Below are positions 49,855-59,898 of a stretch of 64,000 bases of DNA, one piece after another. Location: assembly GCA_016865015.1 (NCBI GenBank), contig CP018226.1:186001-250000 (forward strand), given 5' to 3'. Origin of the DNA: Rhizobiales bacterium IMCC20636 (lineage in GTDB: Bacteria; Pseudomonadota; Alphaproteobacteria; Rhizobiales; GCA-2746425). A program made the translations under genes and the position numbers. A model generated the notes under the pieces. The model worked only from the letters and a program-made list of their open reading frames with translations, did not search any database and was not told where the DNA came from. Each line of letters begins with the position of its first letter. Positions within the stretch are counted from its first letter, which is position 1.

Positions 49855-50193
49855 TCAGTCACCTTCGCCGGGCGCTTCAGAGAAATATTTCTCAAACTTG
49901 CCTTCTTCACCATCATGCTTCTTGGCGTCTTCCGGTGGATCGCGTTTGATGGTGATGTTTGGCCATTTGTCTGCATATTCGGTGTTGATCCGCAGCCATT
50001 TTTCAAGGCCGGGCTCGGTGTCCGGCTTGATGGCTTCGGCCGGGCATTCGGGTTCACACACGCCACAATCGATGCATTCATCAGGATGGATCACGAGCAT
50101 GTTTTCACCTTCGTAAAAACAATCCACGGGACAGACTTCAACGCAATCCATGTATTTGCATTTGATGCAGGCGTCGTTCACGATATAGGTCAA
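49855..50193 (-). CDS. fdxA: Ferredoxin, 7Fe-8S type
   Basis: This 112-residue ferredoxin carries one 3Fe-4S and one 4Fe-4S cluster. The N-terminal [20 protein letters not shown] and the second set of Cys in [18 protein letters not shown] are visible. The start codon is TTG 50193 behind AGGAG at seven bases. The C-terminal extension is typical of FdxA. It lies 95 bases from the S4 gene; fdxA, S4 and helicase share a strand and may be one unit. Confidence 0.93.
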   Translation of the reverse strand: MTYIVNDACIKCKYMDCVEVCPVDCFYEGENMLVIHPDECIDCGVCEPECPAEAIKPDTEPGLEKWLRINTEYADKWPNITIKRDPPEDAKKHDGEEGKFEKYFSEAPGEGD

Positions 50194-50288
50194 GCGTCAG
50201 CTCCTGAAGCGGGCATTCCGATTTGCCAGTTTGCTATCCCGTTTTCGGGAAAAGCTCAAGCAAAAGCAATGCGGCGAATGGTCAGATT

Positions 50289-50672
50289 TTAGTCATCTGT
50301 TTCTTTCAGGCGGATCAGATCGCGTCTCGCCCGCTTGTCGGGTCGCTTCTCCGGAGCGGGTGCCCGTCCTCGTGTGGCGCGTTCTTCGGCCGTCGCGGGC
50401 ACAGGCGGTGGCGTCAAATCTTCGTAAAGCGTAACTGCTTCCACAGCAGGGCCACGCCGTGTGCCGGCATCAATGAATTTCAGGACTTTAACCTGTCTTG
50501 ACAGGGTCACCGTCAGGACATCGTCGGTTTTTAGTTGATGACTGGGCGACGACACCCGTTGCAGATTGACCCGGACATGCCCGCCCTTGATCAGTTTTTG
50601 GGCAAGGCTGCGCGTTTTGACGACCCTTGTGAACCAGAGCCATTTATCCAGCCGCTGACGGACATCAGTCAC
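50289..50672 (-). CDS. S4-domain RNA-binding protein (HslR-like)
   Basis: The protein has about 127 residues with an S4 domain at the N-terminus: RQRLDKWLWFTRVVKTRSLA and KGGHVRVNLQRVSSPSHQL. The C-terminus is basic and Pro-rich (APEKRPDKRARRDLIRLK). HslR (Hsp15) binds stalled 50S subunits; the C-terminal tail here differs. GTG 50672 has GGAG seven bases upstream; a TTG one codon earlier is possible. It lies 15 bases after the helicase gene, so they are likely co-transcribed. Confidence 0.88.
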   Translation of the reverse strand: MTDVRQRLDKWLWFTRVVKTRSLAQKLIKGGHVRVNLQRVSSPSHQLKTDDVLTVTLSRQVKVLKFIDAGTRRGPAVEAVTLYEDLTPPPVPATAEERATRGRAPAPEKRPDKRARRDLIRLKETDD

Positions 50673-50687
50673 CAATTGACTCCAGAC

Positions 50688-53600
50688 CTATTTCTTTTTG
50701 GCCAAATCCTGTTTCAGTGCCGCAAGAGCTGCAAATGGCGAATCAGGGTCGATCTTCTTTTCCGGTCTCGGTGGTCGGTTGCCCTGAGCCGTTTTGCTGC
50801 CGGCATTGCGATCATTGTCGCGTTTGCCAGAAGGACGCTTGCCCTTGCCCTGCTTGTCGGCCTTGTTGTTGCCCGGCTTCTGGTTCTGATTGCGCTTGTT
50901 GTCACGTCTGCCACCAGCACGCTCATTGTGAAAACGCGACTTTGGCCGCCAGATTTCAATAAAGGCTTCTTCTTCTTCAACCTCAGCGTCTGCCGACATT
51001 GTTTCCGCCTGCGCGGGCGTTGCCTGGTCTGGTTCGCTCTGCTCTGACTCTGTCTGCGCGGGCGCTGCCTCTGCAACTGGCAGTTCTTCTGTTGGCAGAG
51101 CATCTGCGGCCGCCGCTGGCGTTTCTGGTGCAGTCTCCGCCGGGGCTGGGTCTGCTGCGGCACCTTGTTCTGCCGGAGGTGTGTTCTCGGTACCAGCTTC
51201 CACAACAGGCACGGACTCAGCTTCGGCTGTCGGTGCCGCCTCAGCAGCGTGCGCTGGCTCTGCCGGTTTTTCAACCGGTTTGCGCTCCATGCGGTAGCCA
51301 AGAGACTTCAGGACTTCGCTGAAATCATCGCCTGCACAGCCCAGCAAAGATGTCATGTCGACGGTCACGGTAAAGCCGGGCCCGTCAACAGCGCCTGGTG
51401 GCTTTTGGTTTTCTCCGCCGGGCTTCCAGGCCATCAATGGCCGGATCAGATCGGCCAGCCGCTCCAGAATATCGATCCTGACAGCACGTTTGCCGCAGAT
51501 CTTGAAGCCAACCATGCGATAAATGTCTGGCAGAAAGGTGGGATCAACCGGAACCGAGGTGCGCCCGGCCGCTGACATGGCCGGAATTTCTTCGCGTCCC
51601 GGCAACTCATCGTCACCCTTGTGAAGCGCAAACAAATCAACCAGCAATTTGCTGGGGGCAGGCTTCAACAATGCCGGAACGAAAATATGAAACGCCCCGA
51701 ACCGCACGCCCAGTTGCCGCAAACCGGCACGGGTCTCCTGATCCAGTGCCTTCACATCATCAGCAACATCAGCACGCGCCAGAACGCCGTGGTTCTCTGA
51801 CAGGCGGAACGCCATGCCGCGGGCAATGCCGGAGAGGTTTTCTGCTTCCTTGAGATCGAAAAGCGGTTTCAGCAAAGTCTTGATGTGGGTGTCCAACCAG
51901 AGATCGAGGCGCGCCTGGATCTGGTCACGGGGTGCACCGTTCAATTGCTCATCTGCCAGCAACAATGTGCGGGGACGCAACATTTCTTCAGTGGCCAGTG
52001 CGCGGGCAATGATTTCACCGCGCCAACGGATCGAGCCGTCTGCTGTCAGGGTGAAATCCTCATTCGGGCTGAGCGCGGCTTTCGCCGCTTTCTTGCTGAT
52101 GGCTTCAGCCAATGTTTTATCTGCTGCACCCCGTACGGCCTTGGCATCAACACCCTCCGCAGACGGGTCGGGCTGAAAACGGAAGCCGGATAATTGGCCG
52201 ACATGATGGCCTTCTACCAGGACGTCTCCGGTTGCTGTAATCTCTGCATCAAGCATAGTCTTCTCTTTCAATTGCCGCATCAGCACACTTGTGCGGCGGT
52301 CAACAAATCGTTGGGTCAACTGATCATGAAGGGCGTCTGACAGACGGTCCTCGACAGCGCGGGTTGCTTCTTGCCATGTCCAGGCATCTTCGAGCCAGTC
52401 GGCACGGTTGGCAACAAAGGTCCAGGTGCGTATTTCAGCAATGCGTCCAGCCAGAGTGTCAATATCACCAACCGGTTTATCTGCGCGTTCCACCTGTTTG
52501 CCAAACCAGTCTTCGTCTATTTTGCCATCTTTTGCGACAAAACGGAAAATATGATTGATCAAGTCTGAATGCTGGGCCGGTGAAATGTTCTGATAATCAG
52601 GAATGCGGCAGGCATTCCACAACAATTCAACCCGGTCCGGACTGGTGACGAGGCTGGCAATTTCGGGGTCGCGTGACAGTCGGTCCAGAGCTTCCCAGTC
52701 CTGGGATGGCGGTGCGCGGGTCAGACCGGGCATATCCGGCGTGATTTCCAGACTTCTGCGCAGGCCCTCAATGGTTGAAAAATCCAATGCGCGATTGCGC
52801 CACTGCAAGATCTTGACTGGCTGAAAACGATGGTTCTCAATGGCATTCACCATTTCCTCGTCAAATGAAGGAACAGCATGGGATACGCCAAAGGTCCCGT
52901 CGCTCAAATGACGCCCGGCGCGTCCGGCGATCTGGCCGATTTCAGCAGCGTTGAGTTTGCGGAACTGGAACCCGTCATATTTGCTGTCTGCGGCAAAGGC
53001 GACATGGTCGACATCCAGATTGAGGCCCATGCCGATGGCATCGGTGGCGATGAGAAAATCGACATCGCCATTCTGGTAAAGCTCAACCTGCTTGTTCCGG
53101 GTTCGTGGGCTGAGAGACCCCAGAACCACTGCCGCGCCACCGCGCTGACGGCGGATCAACTCGGCGATTGCATACACTTCATTTGCTGAAAAGGTGACGA
53201 TGGCCGACCGGGTTGGCAGTCGCGTCAGCTTTTTCGATCCGGTGAAGGCCAGCACCGACATGCGTGGACGTGTGATGACATTCACACCCGGCAACAGCTT
53301 TTCGATGATGGGACGCATGGTCTCTGCGCCGAGCAATAGTGTTTCCTGCGTGCCACGCAGATTCAGCAGGCGGTCGGTGAAGATGTGGCCGCGATCCAGA
53401 TCCGCCGCCAATTGAATCTCGTCAATGGCTGCGAATGCGCATTGGGTGTAGTTCGGCAGTGCTTCAACCGTGCAGACAAAATACCGCGCCGCCTTGGGCA
53501 TGATCTTTTCTTCACCGGTGACCAATGCCACGTTTTCAACACCGGCACGGTTGACCAGTTTGGTGTAAACCTCCCGGGCAAGCAGGCGCAGCGGCAGGCC

Positions 53601-53777
53601 AATAATTCCGGTTTCATGACCGAGCATTCGCTCAATGGCGAGATAGGTTTTACCGGTGTTGGTCGGCCCAAGGACAGCCGTTACATTTCGGTTCTGCAAG
53701 CGCGTTGGTGCTTCGGGCATCGCCGTGTTGTTGGGGAAGGCATCAAACAGGGCCAATGAGGTGCCACTTTCTTTCAT
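50688..53777 (-). CDS. SUV3-like superfamily 2 RNA helicase with low-complexity tail
   Basis: This protein of about 1029 residues is close in motif pattern to the mitochondrial SUV3 RNA helicase. Motif I is GPTNTGKTYLAIERML near residue 37, motif II is the SUV3-type DEIQ in FAAIDEIQLAADLDRG, motif III LLGAETMRP and motif VI QIAGRAGRHLSDG. A long accessory region follows. The last third has an Ala/Glu/Pro-rich stretch (about 840-955) and a Lys/Arg/Asn-rich tail (about 965-1015), both disordered. It may unwind RNA for decay with RNases. ATG 53777 is one option; GTG 53792 and ATG 53720 are others. Confidence 0.88.
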   Translation of the reverse strand: MKESGTSLALFDAFPNNTAMPEAPTRLQNRNVTAVLGPTNTGKTYLAIERMLGHETGIIGLPLRLLAREVYTKLVNRAGVENVALVTGEEKIMPKAARYFVCTVEALPNYTQCAFAAIDEIQLAADLDRGHIFTDRLLNLRGTQETLLLGAETMRPIIEKLLPGVNVITRPRMSVLAFTGSKKLTRLPTRSAIVTFSANEVYAIAELIRRQRGGAAVVLGSLSPRTRNKQVELYQNGDVDFLIATDAIGMGLNLDVDHVAFAADSKYDGFQFRKLNAAEIGQIAGRAGRHLSDGTFGVSHAVPSFDEEMVNAIENHRFQPVKILQWRNRALDFSTIEGLRRSLEITPDMPGLTRAPPSQDWEALDRLSRDPEIASLVTSPDRVELLWNACRIPDYQNISPAQHSDLINHIFRFVAKDGKIDEDWFGKQVERADKPVGDIDTLAGRIAEIRTWTFVANRADWLEDAWTWQEATRAVEDRLSDALHDQLTQRFVDRRTSVLMRQLKEKTMLDAEITATGDVLVEGHHVGQLSGFRFQPDPSAEGVDAKAVRGAADKTLAEAISKKAAKAALSPNEDFTLTADGSIRWRGEIIARALATEEMLRPRTLLLADEQLNGAPRDQIQARLDLWLDTHIKTLLKPLFDLKEAENLSGIARGMAFRLSENHGVLARADVADDVKALDQETRAGLRQLGVRFGAFHIFVPALLKPAPSKLLVDLFALHKGDDELPGREEIPAMSAAGRTSVPVDPTFLPDIYRMVGFKICGKRAVRIDILERLADLIRPLMAWKPGGENQKPPGAVDGPGFTVTVDMTSLLGCAGDDFSEVLKSLGYRMERKPVEKPAEPAHAAEAAPTAEAESVPVVEAGTENTPPAEQGAAADPAPAETAPETPAAAADALPTEELPVAEAAPAQTESEQSEPDQATPAQAETMSADAEVEEEEAFIEIWRPKSRFHNERAGGRRDNKRNQNQKPGNNKADKQGKGKRPSGKRDNDRNAGSKTAQGNRPPRPEKKIDPDSPFAALAALKQDLAKKK

Positions 53778-54752
53778 GCGGGACAAACGCACACATCTTT
53801 GAAACGATGGTTTGCGCGTTCAGCCGGATTGTAAGTTTGACGCTGCGTTAATCTGCAGTATCGGGCGGGTTGATAGCACTCGCAAGGCTTGTTTGCTAGT
53901 CGGAGTCTTGCCGTGGCGTGAAATGATGCACGCCGCTGGTGAGATTCTTCTGGTCCGGGTCCGTCCAATGATTGATGAAAACTGTGAATCCCGCCAGCTT
54001 GAGACCGACATTAACAAAAGGAACCATAGCGGAACAAAGCGTGCCCGAATCGCTGATTGCCTGAGGTTCATCCTTTGTTCACCACAATACATTGTGGTTT
54101 TGGCTGGTGGTAACACAAGAGTTTGGTTTTGAACTGCTTTCCCGGGCTGGATGGCGACGGGTTTGTTTAGATTTTCGTTTCAAAATGAAACGAAGTGGTT
54201 GGACTGCGACCTGTTCAATTCACACGATTTCGTGGCAATGTTAAGAAATGGATCAGTTGGAGAACAGATGGGCGACGAATCAGTGACCTGATCAGGTTTC
54301 CGATTTGTTCTCACCATATGATGGGATATCGCGGTCGAATTATACATCATGCAGATCCAGTGCACTGGGCCAATGATAATGGCCAGCAGTCCCGCCCAAT
54401 TTCGTTAAGGTTTTGGTTTCAAACTGAAACAGAAGATCGCGCGTGATTTGTTGATCTGTGCAGGCGGCAAAAAATCCATAAAACAGCGTTTGCTGCTTTT
54501 ACACATTGGCGGCTGCCCGCAATGTGTGGAAGAGAATCAGAGAGTTCCCAAGGAAAACCTTGACGCATGGCTGCGTTCTGCCTTATGACCGCTGCGAATT
54601 ACCTCCCTATACGTTCGGGTGCACTGCGCAGGGGTCTGTTAGGACCTCACATTGGTGGTTTCCAATAGCCTTTGCCTGAACTGGTTTTATTAAAGCCGGT
54701 TTTACCCAAACAGGGCGGATCGTCGTTTAAAATATTTCGAAAGGTTTGTGCC
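53778..54752. other. Gene-free interval between helicase and rpmB
   Basis: About 975 bases without a supported gene. It contains two palindromes of the same core, TTCGTTTCA-AAA-TGAAACGAA at 54174-54194 and GTTTCA-AAC-TGAAAC at 54416-54430. An open frame at 54448-54588 (46 residues, with CPQC) has no good start. The rpmB promoter must lie in the last 150 bases. The rest has no recognised content. Confidence 0.45.
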
Positions 54753-55052
54753 ATGGCACGACGCTGCGAATTGACCGGTAAAGCGGTTCTGACAGGAAAT
54801 AATGTAAGCCACGCGAAGAATCGTTCACGTCGGCGGTTTTTGCCAAATCTGTGTGATGTGTCTTTGACAAGCGATACGCTTGGCCAGCAGATCAAGCTGC
54901 GGGTTTCTGCAGCTGCACTGCGCACTGTAGAGCACCGCGGTGGTCTGGATGCCTTTCTGGCCAAGGCGAAGGATGCTGAATTGTCATCCGAAGCTCTGCG
55001 GGTCAAAAAGCTTATCGCCAAGAAACAGCCTGCACAGCCTGCAGCCGCTTAA
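54753..55052 (+). CDS. rpmB: 50S ribosomal protein L28
   Basis: This 99-residue protein of the large subunit reads [20 protein letters not shown] from ATG 54753, which has AAAGG upstream. The conserved blocks [20 protein letters not shown] and [20 protein letters not shown] are present. The longer frame from 54672 is not family-like. The tail ([11 protein letters not shown]) is alphaproteobacterial in style. It has its own terminator. Confidence 0.97.
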   Translation: MARRCELTGKAVLTGNNVSHAKNRSRRRFLPNLCDVSLTSDTLGQQIKLRVSAAALRTVEHRGGLDAFLAKAKDAELSSEALRVKKLIAKKQPAQPAAA

Positions 55053-55115
55053 TTCGGCTGTCTGCCTCCGTCGGGTCCTTTCAGGGCTCTGTGGGGATTG
55101 CTGTTGGTTTATGAG

Positions 55116-55146
55116 ACGCGCTTCATCGGATGATGCAGCGCGTTTT
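55116..55146 (+). terminator. Terminator after rpmB
   Basis: Outer stem ACGCGCT/AGCGCGT (55116-55122 with 55137-55143) with an inner TCAT/ATGA pairing is followed by TTTT. It lies 60 bases after rpmB and only about 50 bases before the next start. Confidence 0.75.
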
Positions 55147-55196
55147 CTGTCGTGTCCAGTTATGTGAGAGCTTCACCCTTGTCCGCATCAACACAT

Positions 55197-55838
55197 ATGT
55201 CGTCCAAACTGGTTCTGGCCATCATCGCAATGGTCGGTGTTGTTCTGGCTTCAAATTATCTGGTCCAGTTTCCAGTTGATCTGGTGGTCGCCGGTTTCAA
55301 CATGGCGGATCTGTTCACCTGGGGTGCCTTCACCTATCCTATTGCGTTTCTGGTGACCGATATTACCAATCGCCGATTTGGACCAAACCGGGCGCGCATT
55401 GTGGTGCTCGCCGGTTTCGCACTGGCTGTCGTGCTGTCGCTGTGGCTGGCAACGCCGCGCATTGCCGTTGCATCGGGAACGGCATTCCTGATTGCACAAT
55501 TGCTAGATGTGTCATTGTTCAATCGTCTGCGTCACAGCAAGAGCTGGTGGACAGCGCCTGTGGTGTCGTCGGTCACAGCCTCTGTGCTGGATACGGCGCT
55601 GTTTTTCACTCTGGCCTTTGCTGCCAGCCTGGTGGTTCTTGGGCCGAATGATGACTTTGCAATTGAAGCGGCACCGCTGTTTGCCCTTGGGGTCGAGGCT
55701 CCGCGCTGGATGTCCTGGGCATTGGGTGATCTGACTGTGAAAGTGGCAGCTGTGGTTCTGTTGCTGGTGCCCTATCGCCTGCTGATCGGTGTTATCCGCG
55801 AGGCAGGGTCGCAGCAGCCGGACGAGGCGGCGGTATAA
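55197..55838 (+). CDS. Queuosine precursor transporter (YhhQ/VUT family)
   Basis: The protein of about 213 residues has six membrane helices and imports queuosine precursors (preQ0/preQ1). The start of the family domain is LAIIAMVGVVLASNYLVQFP and the hallmark is FTWGAFTYPIAFLVTDITNR. Later blocks are ASGTAFLIAQLLDVSLFNRL and SVTASVLDTALFFTLAF. ATG 55197 is my choice; GTG 55152 or TTG 55182 would add residues. No riboswitch is seen. Its 3' end overlaps the convergent gene by 47 bases. Confidence 0.9.
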   Translation: MSSKLVLAIIAMVGVVLASNYLVQFPVDLVVAGFNMADLFTWGAFTYPIAFLVTDITNRRFGPNRARIVVLAGFALAVVLSLWLATPRIAVASGTAFLIAQLLDVSLFNRLRHSKSWWTAPVVSSVTASVLDTALFFTLAFAASLVVLGPNDDFAIEAAPLFALGVEAPRWMSWALGDLTVKVAAVVLLLVPYRLLIGVIREAGSQQPDEAAV

Positions 55839-56883
55839 CGCCGAATTCTTCGGGACGCAGAGCAAATTCCAACAGCAATGTGCGCTGGAAAAAATTCATA
55901 TTATCGTCTGAAATCAACAGGATGATGGGTGTTCCATTGGCGTCGACGCGGACAGCCATGCCTTCCATATTGTCGATTTGATGGGTGAGATCTGCAGTCA
56001 TCAGATCAAGACCGTCAAGCGTCATTCCCGTGGCCAGGCCCTCGGGTGTGAAATCGGCTGCCGAGATACGTCGTATCCGCACGGCACTGCCGAGGGTGAG
56101 CGAAAAACGACGCTCCAGTATCAGCAGATCGCCATTGGGAAGAAAGTCCGCATCCGTGATATCGAAATCGCCGCGCCGACGGATCTTGAACCGACGGGAC
56201 TTGTTGCCGCTCAACACCCAACCTGAATGATGGCCTCCCGACAGAATGCGTTCGCCGATTGCAATCAGCGAGCCTTCGAAGGCTGAGCCATCTGGCGGAA
56301 CCGCAATGGCTTCAATGCCACGATTTCCCTTGATTGAATTCAGTGGCGCGCTTTCTGCCAGAATGGAAGCTGGTGCGAGAAAACCGTATTTTGCCATATC
56401 GGCCGAACGCACTTTGCCCTTCTGTCGTTCAAACGAGATAATGACCCGCCCTTTGGACCAGGCCAGACCTTCAGCATCGGCATACCATTTCCGACCCTTG
56501 TTCAGGACGGCACCCTTTGCATCGCGGATTGGGCCGACAATCGAATTGTGAAGACCGACAATGCGACCGTTTTCCCGCTTGATTTCAGAGCTGAACCACT
56601 GGCCGACATCGCTGACCGCCAACAGTCCCATGCCATCCTGGGTCACAATGATGCCGGAATATCCGCCAAACTCTGTCTTGCCCGAAAGCACGACACCGCC
56701 GAGGAATCGCAATGCACCAAAATTTATTTTGTCACTGCCGACAATAAACTGATCAATGGGGTCATTCTTGACTTCAGTGGCTGTGCCACCGTCCACTGAC
56801 CATGGAAGCGTCTGTGCCAGAGCGGGCAGGGAGGCGACAGACAACAGCAGGCTGCCAAGAGCAAGAATGGCAGTCCGCAACAT
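55792..56883 (-). CDS. Secreted esterase-like activity of phytase family protein
   Basis: This protein of about 363 residues has a signal peptide from ATG 56883 (LRTAILALGSLLLSVAS, ending LALAQ-like PALAQ). The body is a beta-propeller-like fold with LRFLGGVVLSGKTEFGGYSG, NKGRKWYADAEGLAWSKGRV, KGNRGIEAIAVPPDGS and DNMEGMAVRVDANGTPIILL, as in the PF13449 family. Its function is unknown; the family name comes from distant phytase similarity. An upstream ATG (56931 or 56940) would overlap cobT by 41 bases or fewer. It may follow cobT in one transcript. Confidence 0.85.
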   Translation of the reverse strand: MLRTAILALGSLLLSVASLPALAQTLPWSVDGGTATEVKNDPIDQFIVGSDKINFGALRFLGGVVLSGKTEFGGYSGIIVTQDGMGLLAVSDVGQWFSSEIKRENGRIVGLHNSIVGPIRDAKGAVLNKGRKWYADAEGLAWSKGRVIISFERQKGKVRSADMAKYGFLAPASILAESAPLNSIKGNRGIEAIAVPPDGSAFEGSLIAIGERILSGGHHSGWVLSGNKSRRFKIRRRGDFDITDADFLPNGDLLILERRFSLTLGSAVRIRRISAADFTPEGLATGMTLDGLDLMTADLTHQIDNMEGMAVRVDANGTPIILLISDDNMNFFQRTLLLEFALRPEEFGVIPPPRPAAATLPRG

Positions 56884-56899
56884 TGCGGGCGTGCTTCGC

Positions 56900-58798
56900 C
56901 TATCTGCTTTTTGTTCTGCGCTTGTTTGCATCTTCGTCAAACAGCTCCACTAGCTTGTCGGTCATTGCTCCGGCCAGTTCCTCGGCATCGACAATGGTGA
57001 CTGCACGGCGGTAATGCCGCGTGACGTCATGCCCGATACCAATGGCCACCAGTTGTACCGGCGACCGGGTTTCAATCTCTTCAATGACCTGATGGAAGTG
57101 TTTTTCCAGGTAATTGCCGGGATTGACCGACAAGGTTGTATCATCAACCGGAGCCCCATCTGAAATGACCATCAGAATACGACGACTTTCCGGCCGGCCC
57201 AGCAGGCGCTTATGCGCCCAATCCAGAGCTTCACCGTCAATATTTTCCTTCAACAAGCCTTCGCGCATCATCAGGCCCAAATTGCGGCGGGCACGACGCC
57301 AGGGGGCATCAGCGGATTTATAGATGATATGGCGCAGATCATTGAGGCGTCCCGGCATGGCGGGCTTTCCATCCTTCAGCCATTTTTCCCGAACCTGACC
57401 ACCTTTCCAGGCGCGTGTGGTGAAACCGAGAATTTCCACTTTCACACCACAGCGTTCCAGCGTGCGCGCCAGAATATCGGCGCAGGTGGCGGCAACCGTT
57501 ATGGGCCGACCGCGCATGGAGCCGGAATTATCCAGCAGCAAAGTGACAACAGTATCCCGGAAATCAGTGTCCTGCTCATGCTTGAAGGAGAGCGGCGCTG
57601 TCGGGTCTATGACGATGCGTGTGAGGCGTGAGCTGTCCAGCACACCCTCTTCCAGATCAAACTCCCAGGAGCGGTTCTGCTGCGCCATCAATTTGCGCTG
57701 CAAACGGTTGGCAAGACGGGACACAACGCCCTGCATGCTGCTCAGCTGTTTGTCGAGAAAGGCGCGCAGACGTTCCAGTTCGGCAGCATCACATAAATCT
57801 TCTGCCGCAATGGTTTCATCAAATTCGCGGGAATAGACCTTATAGGCTTCATCATCCTGACGCATGGAGCGCGGTGTGTTGGGTCGTGTGGTCTCGCCGG
57901 AATCATCCATTTCGGCCGAGGCATCATCGTCATCATCTGAAAAGTCTGCTTCCCCGGCTTCCGATTCGCCAGCTTCCTGATCTTCGCCAGTGGCCTCGCT
58001 CTGGCTGTCGGTTTCAGCGTTGTCACCATCGCTTTCATCAGCTTCGCCTTGGGCCGCATCATCGCCGCCGTCGCCATCATCGCCGTCATCATCATTCTGG
58101 TCGTCGCCGTCGGCACTGCCGTCAAAATCATCGCCCATGCCAAAATCTGTCAGGACATCACGCACGCCATCGGCAAAAGCGGTCTGATCATCGAGAACAT
58201 TGCCCAGCTCAGACAGATGATCACCGGCTTTCTGGTCAATGATGCTGCGCCACACTTCGACAAGATCATTGGCGCTTTTGGGTGGTTTCTGGCCCGTGAT
58301 CTTTTCCCGCATCAGCAGGGCCAGAGCGTGCTCCAGCGGCGCGTCCTGAGTCGATTCAATGGTGCCGTATTCCGCCTTGGCGAATTTGTCTTCCAGCATG
58401 GCAGACAGATTCTGGGCAACGCCGGACATGCGTTTTGCTCCCAGAGATTCGCATCTCGCCTGCTCCAGCGTGTCGAAGATCAGGCGCGCAGTTTCACTAT
58501 TGGGAGCGCGCCTGGCATGCAATTCGGGATCGTGGGCGGCAATGCGCAGCGCCATGCTGTCGGCCATGCCGCGTGCTGTCGCAATGTCCTGTGATCTGGC
58601 ACCGCGTGGCGGTTCCGGCAAGCGTGCACGCCCTGGCGCCAGGCTGGGCCTGTTGGCCGCAAATGTGACTTCCAGCTCAGCTTCGCCAGACATGGCGCGC
58701 ATGGTGTTTGCAACGCTGCGCTTGAACAACTCGGTTGCTTCTGCCGCTTCCTTGTTCGCGGCAGCACCCTGACCAGATTTACGCTGAGGATGAGCCAT
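56900..58798 (-). CDS. cobT: Aerobic cobaltochelatase subunit CobT
   Basis: The 632-residue subunit works with CobS and CobN to insert cobalt into hydrogenobyrinic acid a,c-diamide in aerobic B12 synthesis. A very acidic stretch (about residues 225-315, runs of Asp/Glu/Gly) separates the N-terminal region from a C-terminal VWA domain with the MIDAS motif [12 protein letters not shown] near 420 and later [10 protein letters not shown]. It starts five bases after cobS. The rest of the cob pathway is not in this window. Confidence 0.95.
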   Translation of the reverse strand: MAHPQRKSGQGAAANKEAAEATELFKRSVANTMRAMSGEAELEVTFAANRPSLAPGRARLPEPPRGARSQDIATARGMADSMALRIAAHDPELHARRAPNSETARLIFDTLEQARCESLGAKRMSGVAQNLSAMLEDKFAKAEYGTIESTQDAPLEHALALLMREKITGQKPPKSANDLVEVWRSIIDQKAGDHLSELGNVLDDQTAFADGVRDVLTDFGMGDDFDGSADGDDQNDDDGDDGDGGDDAAQGEADESDGDNAETDSQSEATGEDQEAGESEAGEADFSDDDDDASAEMDDSGETTRPNTPRSMRQDDEAYKVYSREFDETIAAEDLCDAAELERLRAFLDKQLSSMQGVVSRLANRLQRKLMAQQNRSWEFDLEEGVLDSSRLTRIVIDPTAPLSFKHEQDTDFRDTVVTLLLDNSGSMRGRPITVAATCADILARTLERCGVKVEILGFTTRAWKGGQVREKWLKDGKPAMPGRLNDLRHIIYKSADAPWRRARRNLGLMMREGLLKENIDGEALDWAHKRLLGRPESRRILMVISDGAPVDDTTLSVNPGNYLEKHFHQVIEEIETRSPVQLVAIGIGHDVTRHYRRAVTIVDAEELAGAMTDKLVELFDEDANKRRTKSR

Positions 58799-58803
58799 CG
58801 CTA

Positions 58804-59814
58804 TCAGCTGGTGCCCAGAACCAGATTGGCAGATGATTCAGGCAGCTCCACGCCAAAGCAGCGCTGATAGAATTCGGCAACCAGAGGCCGCTCCAATTCG
58901 TCGCATTTGTTGAGGAATGTGACCTGAAAGGCAAAGGCCAGATCATCAAAGATGGCTGCGTTTTCGGCCCATGTGATGACCGTCCGCGGGCTCATCACGG
59001 TGGACAGATCACCATTGATGAAGGCGCTACGGGTCAGATCAGCCAGACGCACCATGTTGGAGACTGTCTCACGGCCTTCCTCGTTCCTGTATTGCGGTGC
59101 CTTGGCAAGAATGATGTTGGTTTCCTGATCATGTGGCAGATAGTTCAGCGTGGTGACAATCGACCATCGGTCCATCTGGCCCTGATTGATCTGTTGTGTG
59201 CCGTGATACAGGCCGGAGGTGTCTCCCAGACCGATTGTATTGGTCGTGGAGAAGAGGCGGAAACACGGATGCGGGCGAATGACCTGGTTCTGATCCAGCA
59301 GGGTCAGTTTGCCTTGCAGTTCCAGAATACGCTGAATGACAAACATCACATCGGGGCGACCGGCATCATATTCGTCAAAGACCAGCGCGATATTGTGCTT
59401 CAGCGCCCATGGCAAAATGCCATCACGAAATTCGGTGACCTGCTGGCCGTCGCGAATCACGATGGCGTCTTTGCCGATGAGATCGATACGGCTGACATGG
59501 CTGTCCAGATTGACCCGAACGGTCGGCCAGTTGATGCGCGCTGCAACCTGTTCGATATGGGTTGATTTTCCAGTGCCGTGATAGCCTGTCACCATGACGC
59601 GGCGATTGTGGGCAAAGCCCGCCAGGATCGCCAGGGTGGTGTTTTTGTCGAACAGGTAATCGGGGTCCAGATCCGGCACGTATTCATTGGCCACGCTATA
59701 GGCGGGAACCATCAGATCGCTATCGATGCCGAATGTTTCGCGCACGGAAACCTGAATGTCCGGCATGCCGGAATCCGGCGTTGCAGGGGACGTGGAAAAT
59801 GCGGCTTCAGTCAT
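58804..59814 (-). CDS. cobS: Aerobic cobaltochelatase subunit CobS
   Basis: The 336-residue AAA+ ATPase powers cobalt insertion with CobT and CobN. Walker A is [18 protein letters not shown] near residue 76, Walker [18 protein letters not shown] and a sensor region [16 protein letters not shown]. The N-terminus [20 protein letters not shown] is typical of CobS. It is separated from the J-domain gene by 84 bases. Confidence 0.96.
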   Translation of the reverse strand: MTEAAFSTSPATPDSGMPDIQVSVRETFGIDSDLMVPAYSVANEYVPDLDPDYLFDKNTTLAILAGFAHNRRVMVTGYHGTGKSTHIEQVAARINWPTVRVNLDSHVSRIDLIGKDAIVIRDGQQVTEFRDGILPWALKHNIALVFDEYDAGRPDVMFVIQRILELQGKLTLLDQNQVIRPHPCFRLFSTTNTIGLGDTSGLYHGTQQINQGQMDRWSIVTTLNYLPHDQETNIILAKAPQYRNEEGRETVSNMVRLADLTRSAFINGDLSTVMSPRTVITWAENAAIFDDLAFAFQVTFLNKCDELERPLVAEFYQRCFGVELPESSANLVLGTS

Positions 59815-59898
59815 GAATGTCTCCAGCGCGACCGGTATGGCCGGCTCATAAGTTAGTGTCGTCAGTTGAGTTCAGATCCCGTGGATGGGTATCAGGAC

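Noticed and set aside
53812..54132. 106-residue open frame after the helicase gene
   Set aside because: No family signature and poor coding character; the opposite strand is open as well.
54448..54588. 46-residue open frame with CPQC and a hydrophobic stretch
   Set aside because: Only TTG starts, no ribosome site and no recognised family; it was kept as a remark in the intergenic entry.
55053..55196. preQ1 riboswitch ahead of the queuosine-precursor transporter
   Set aside because: No preQ1 aptamer pattern was visible; the interval holds the rpmB terminator.
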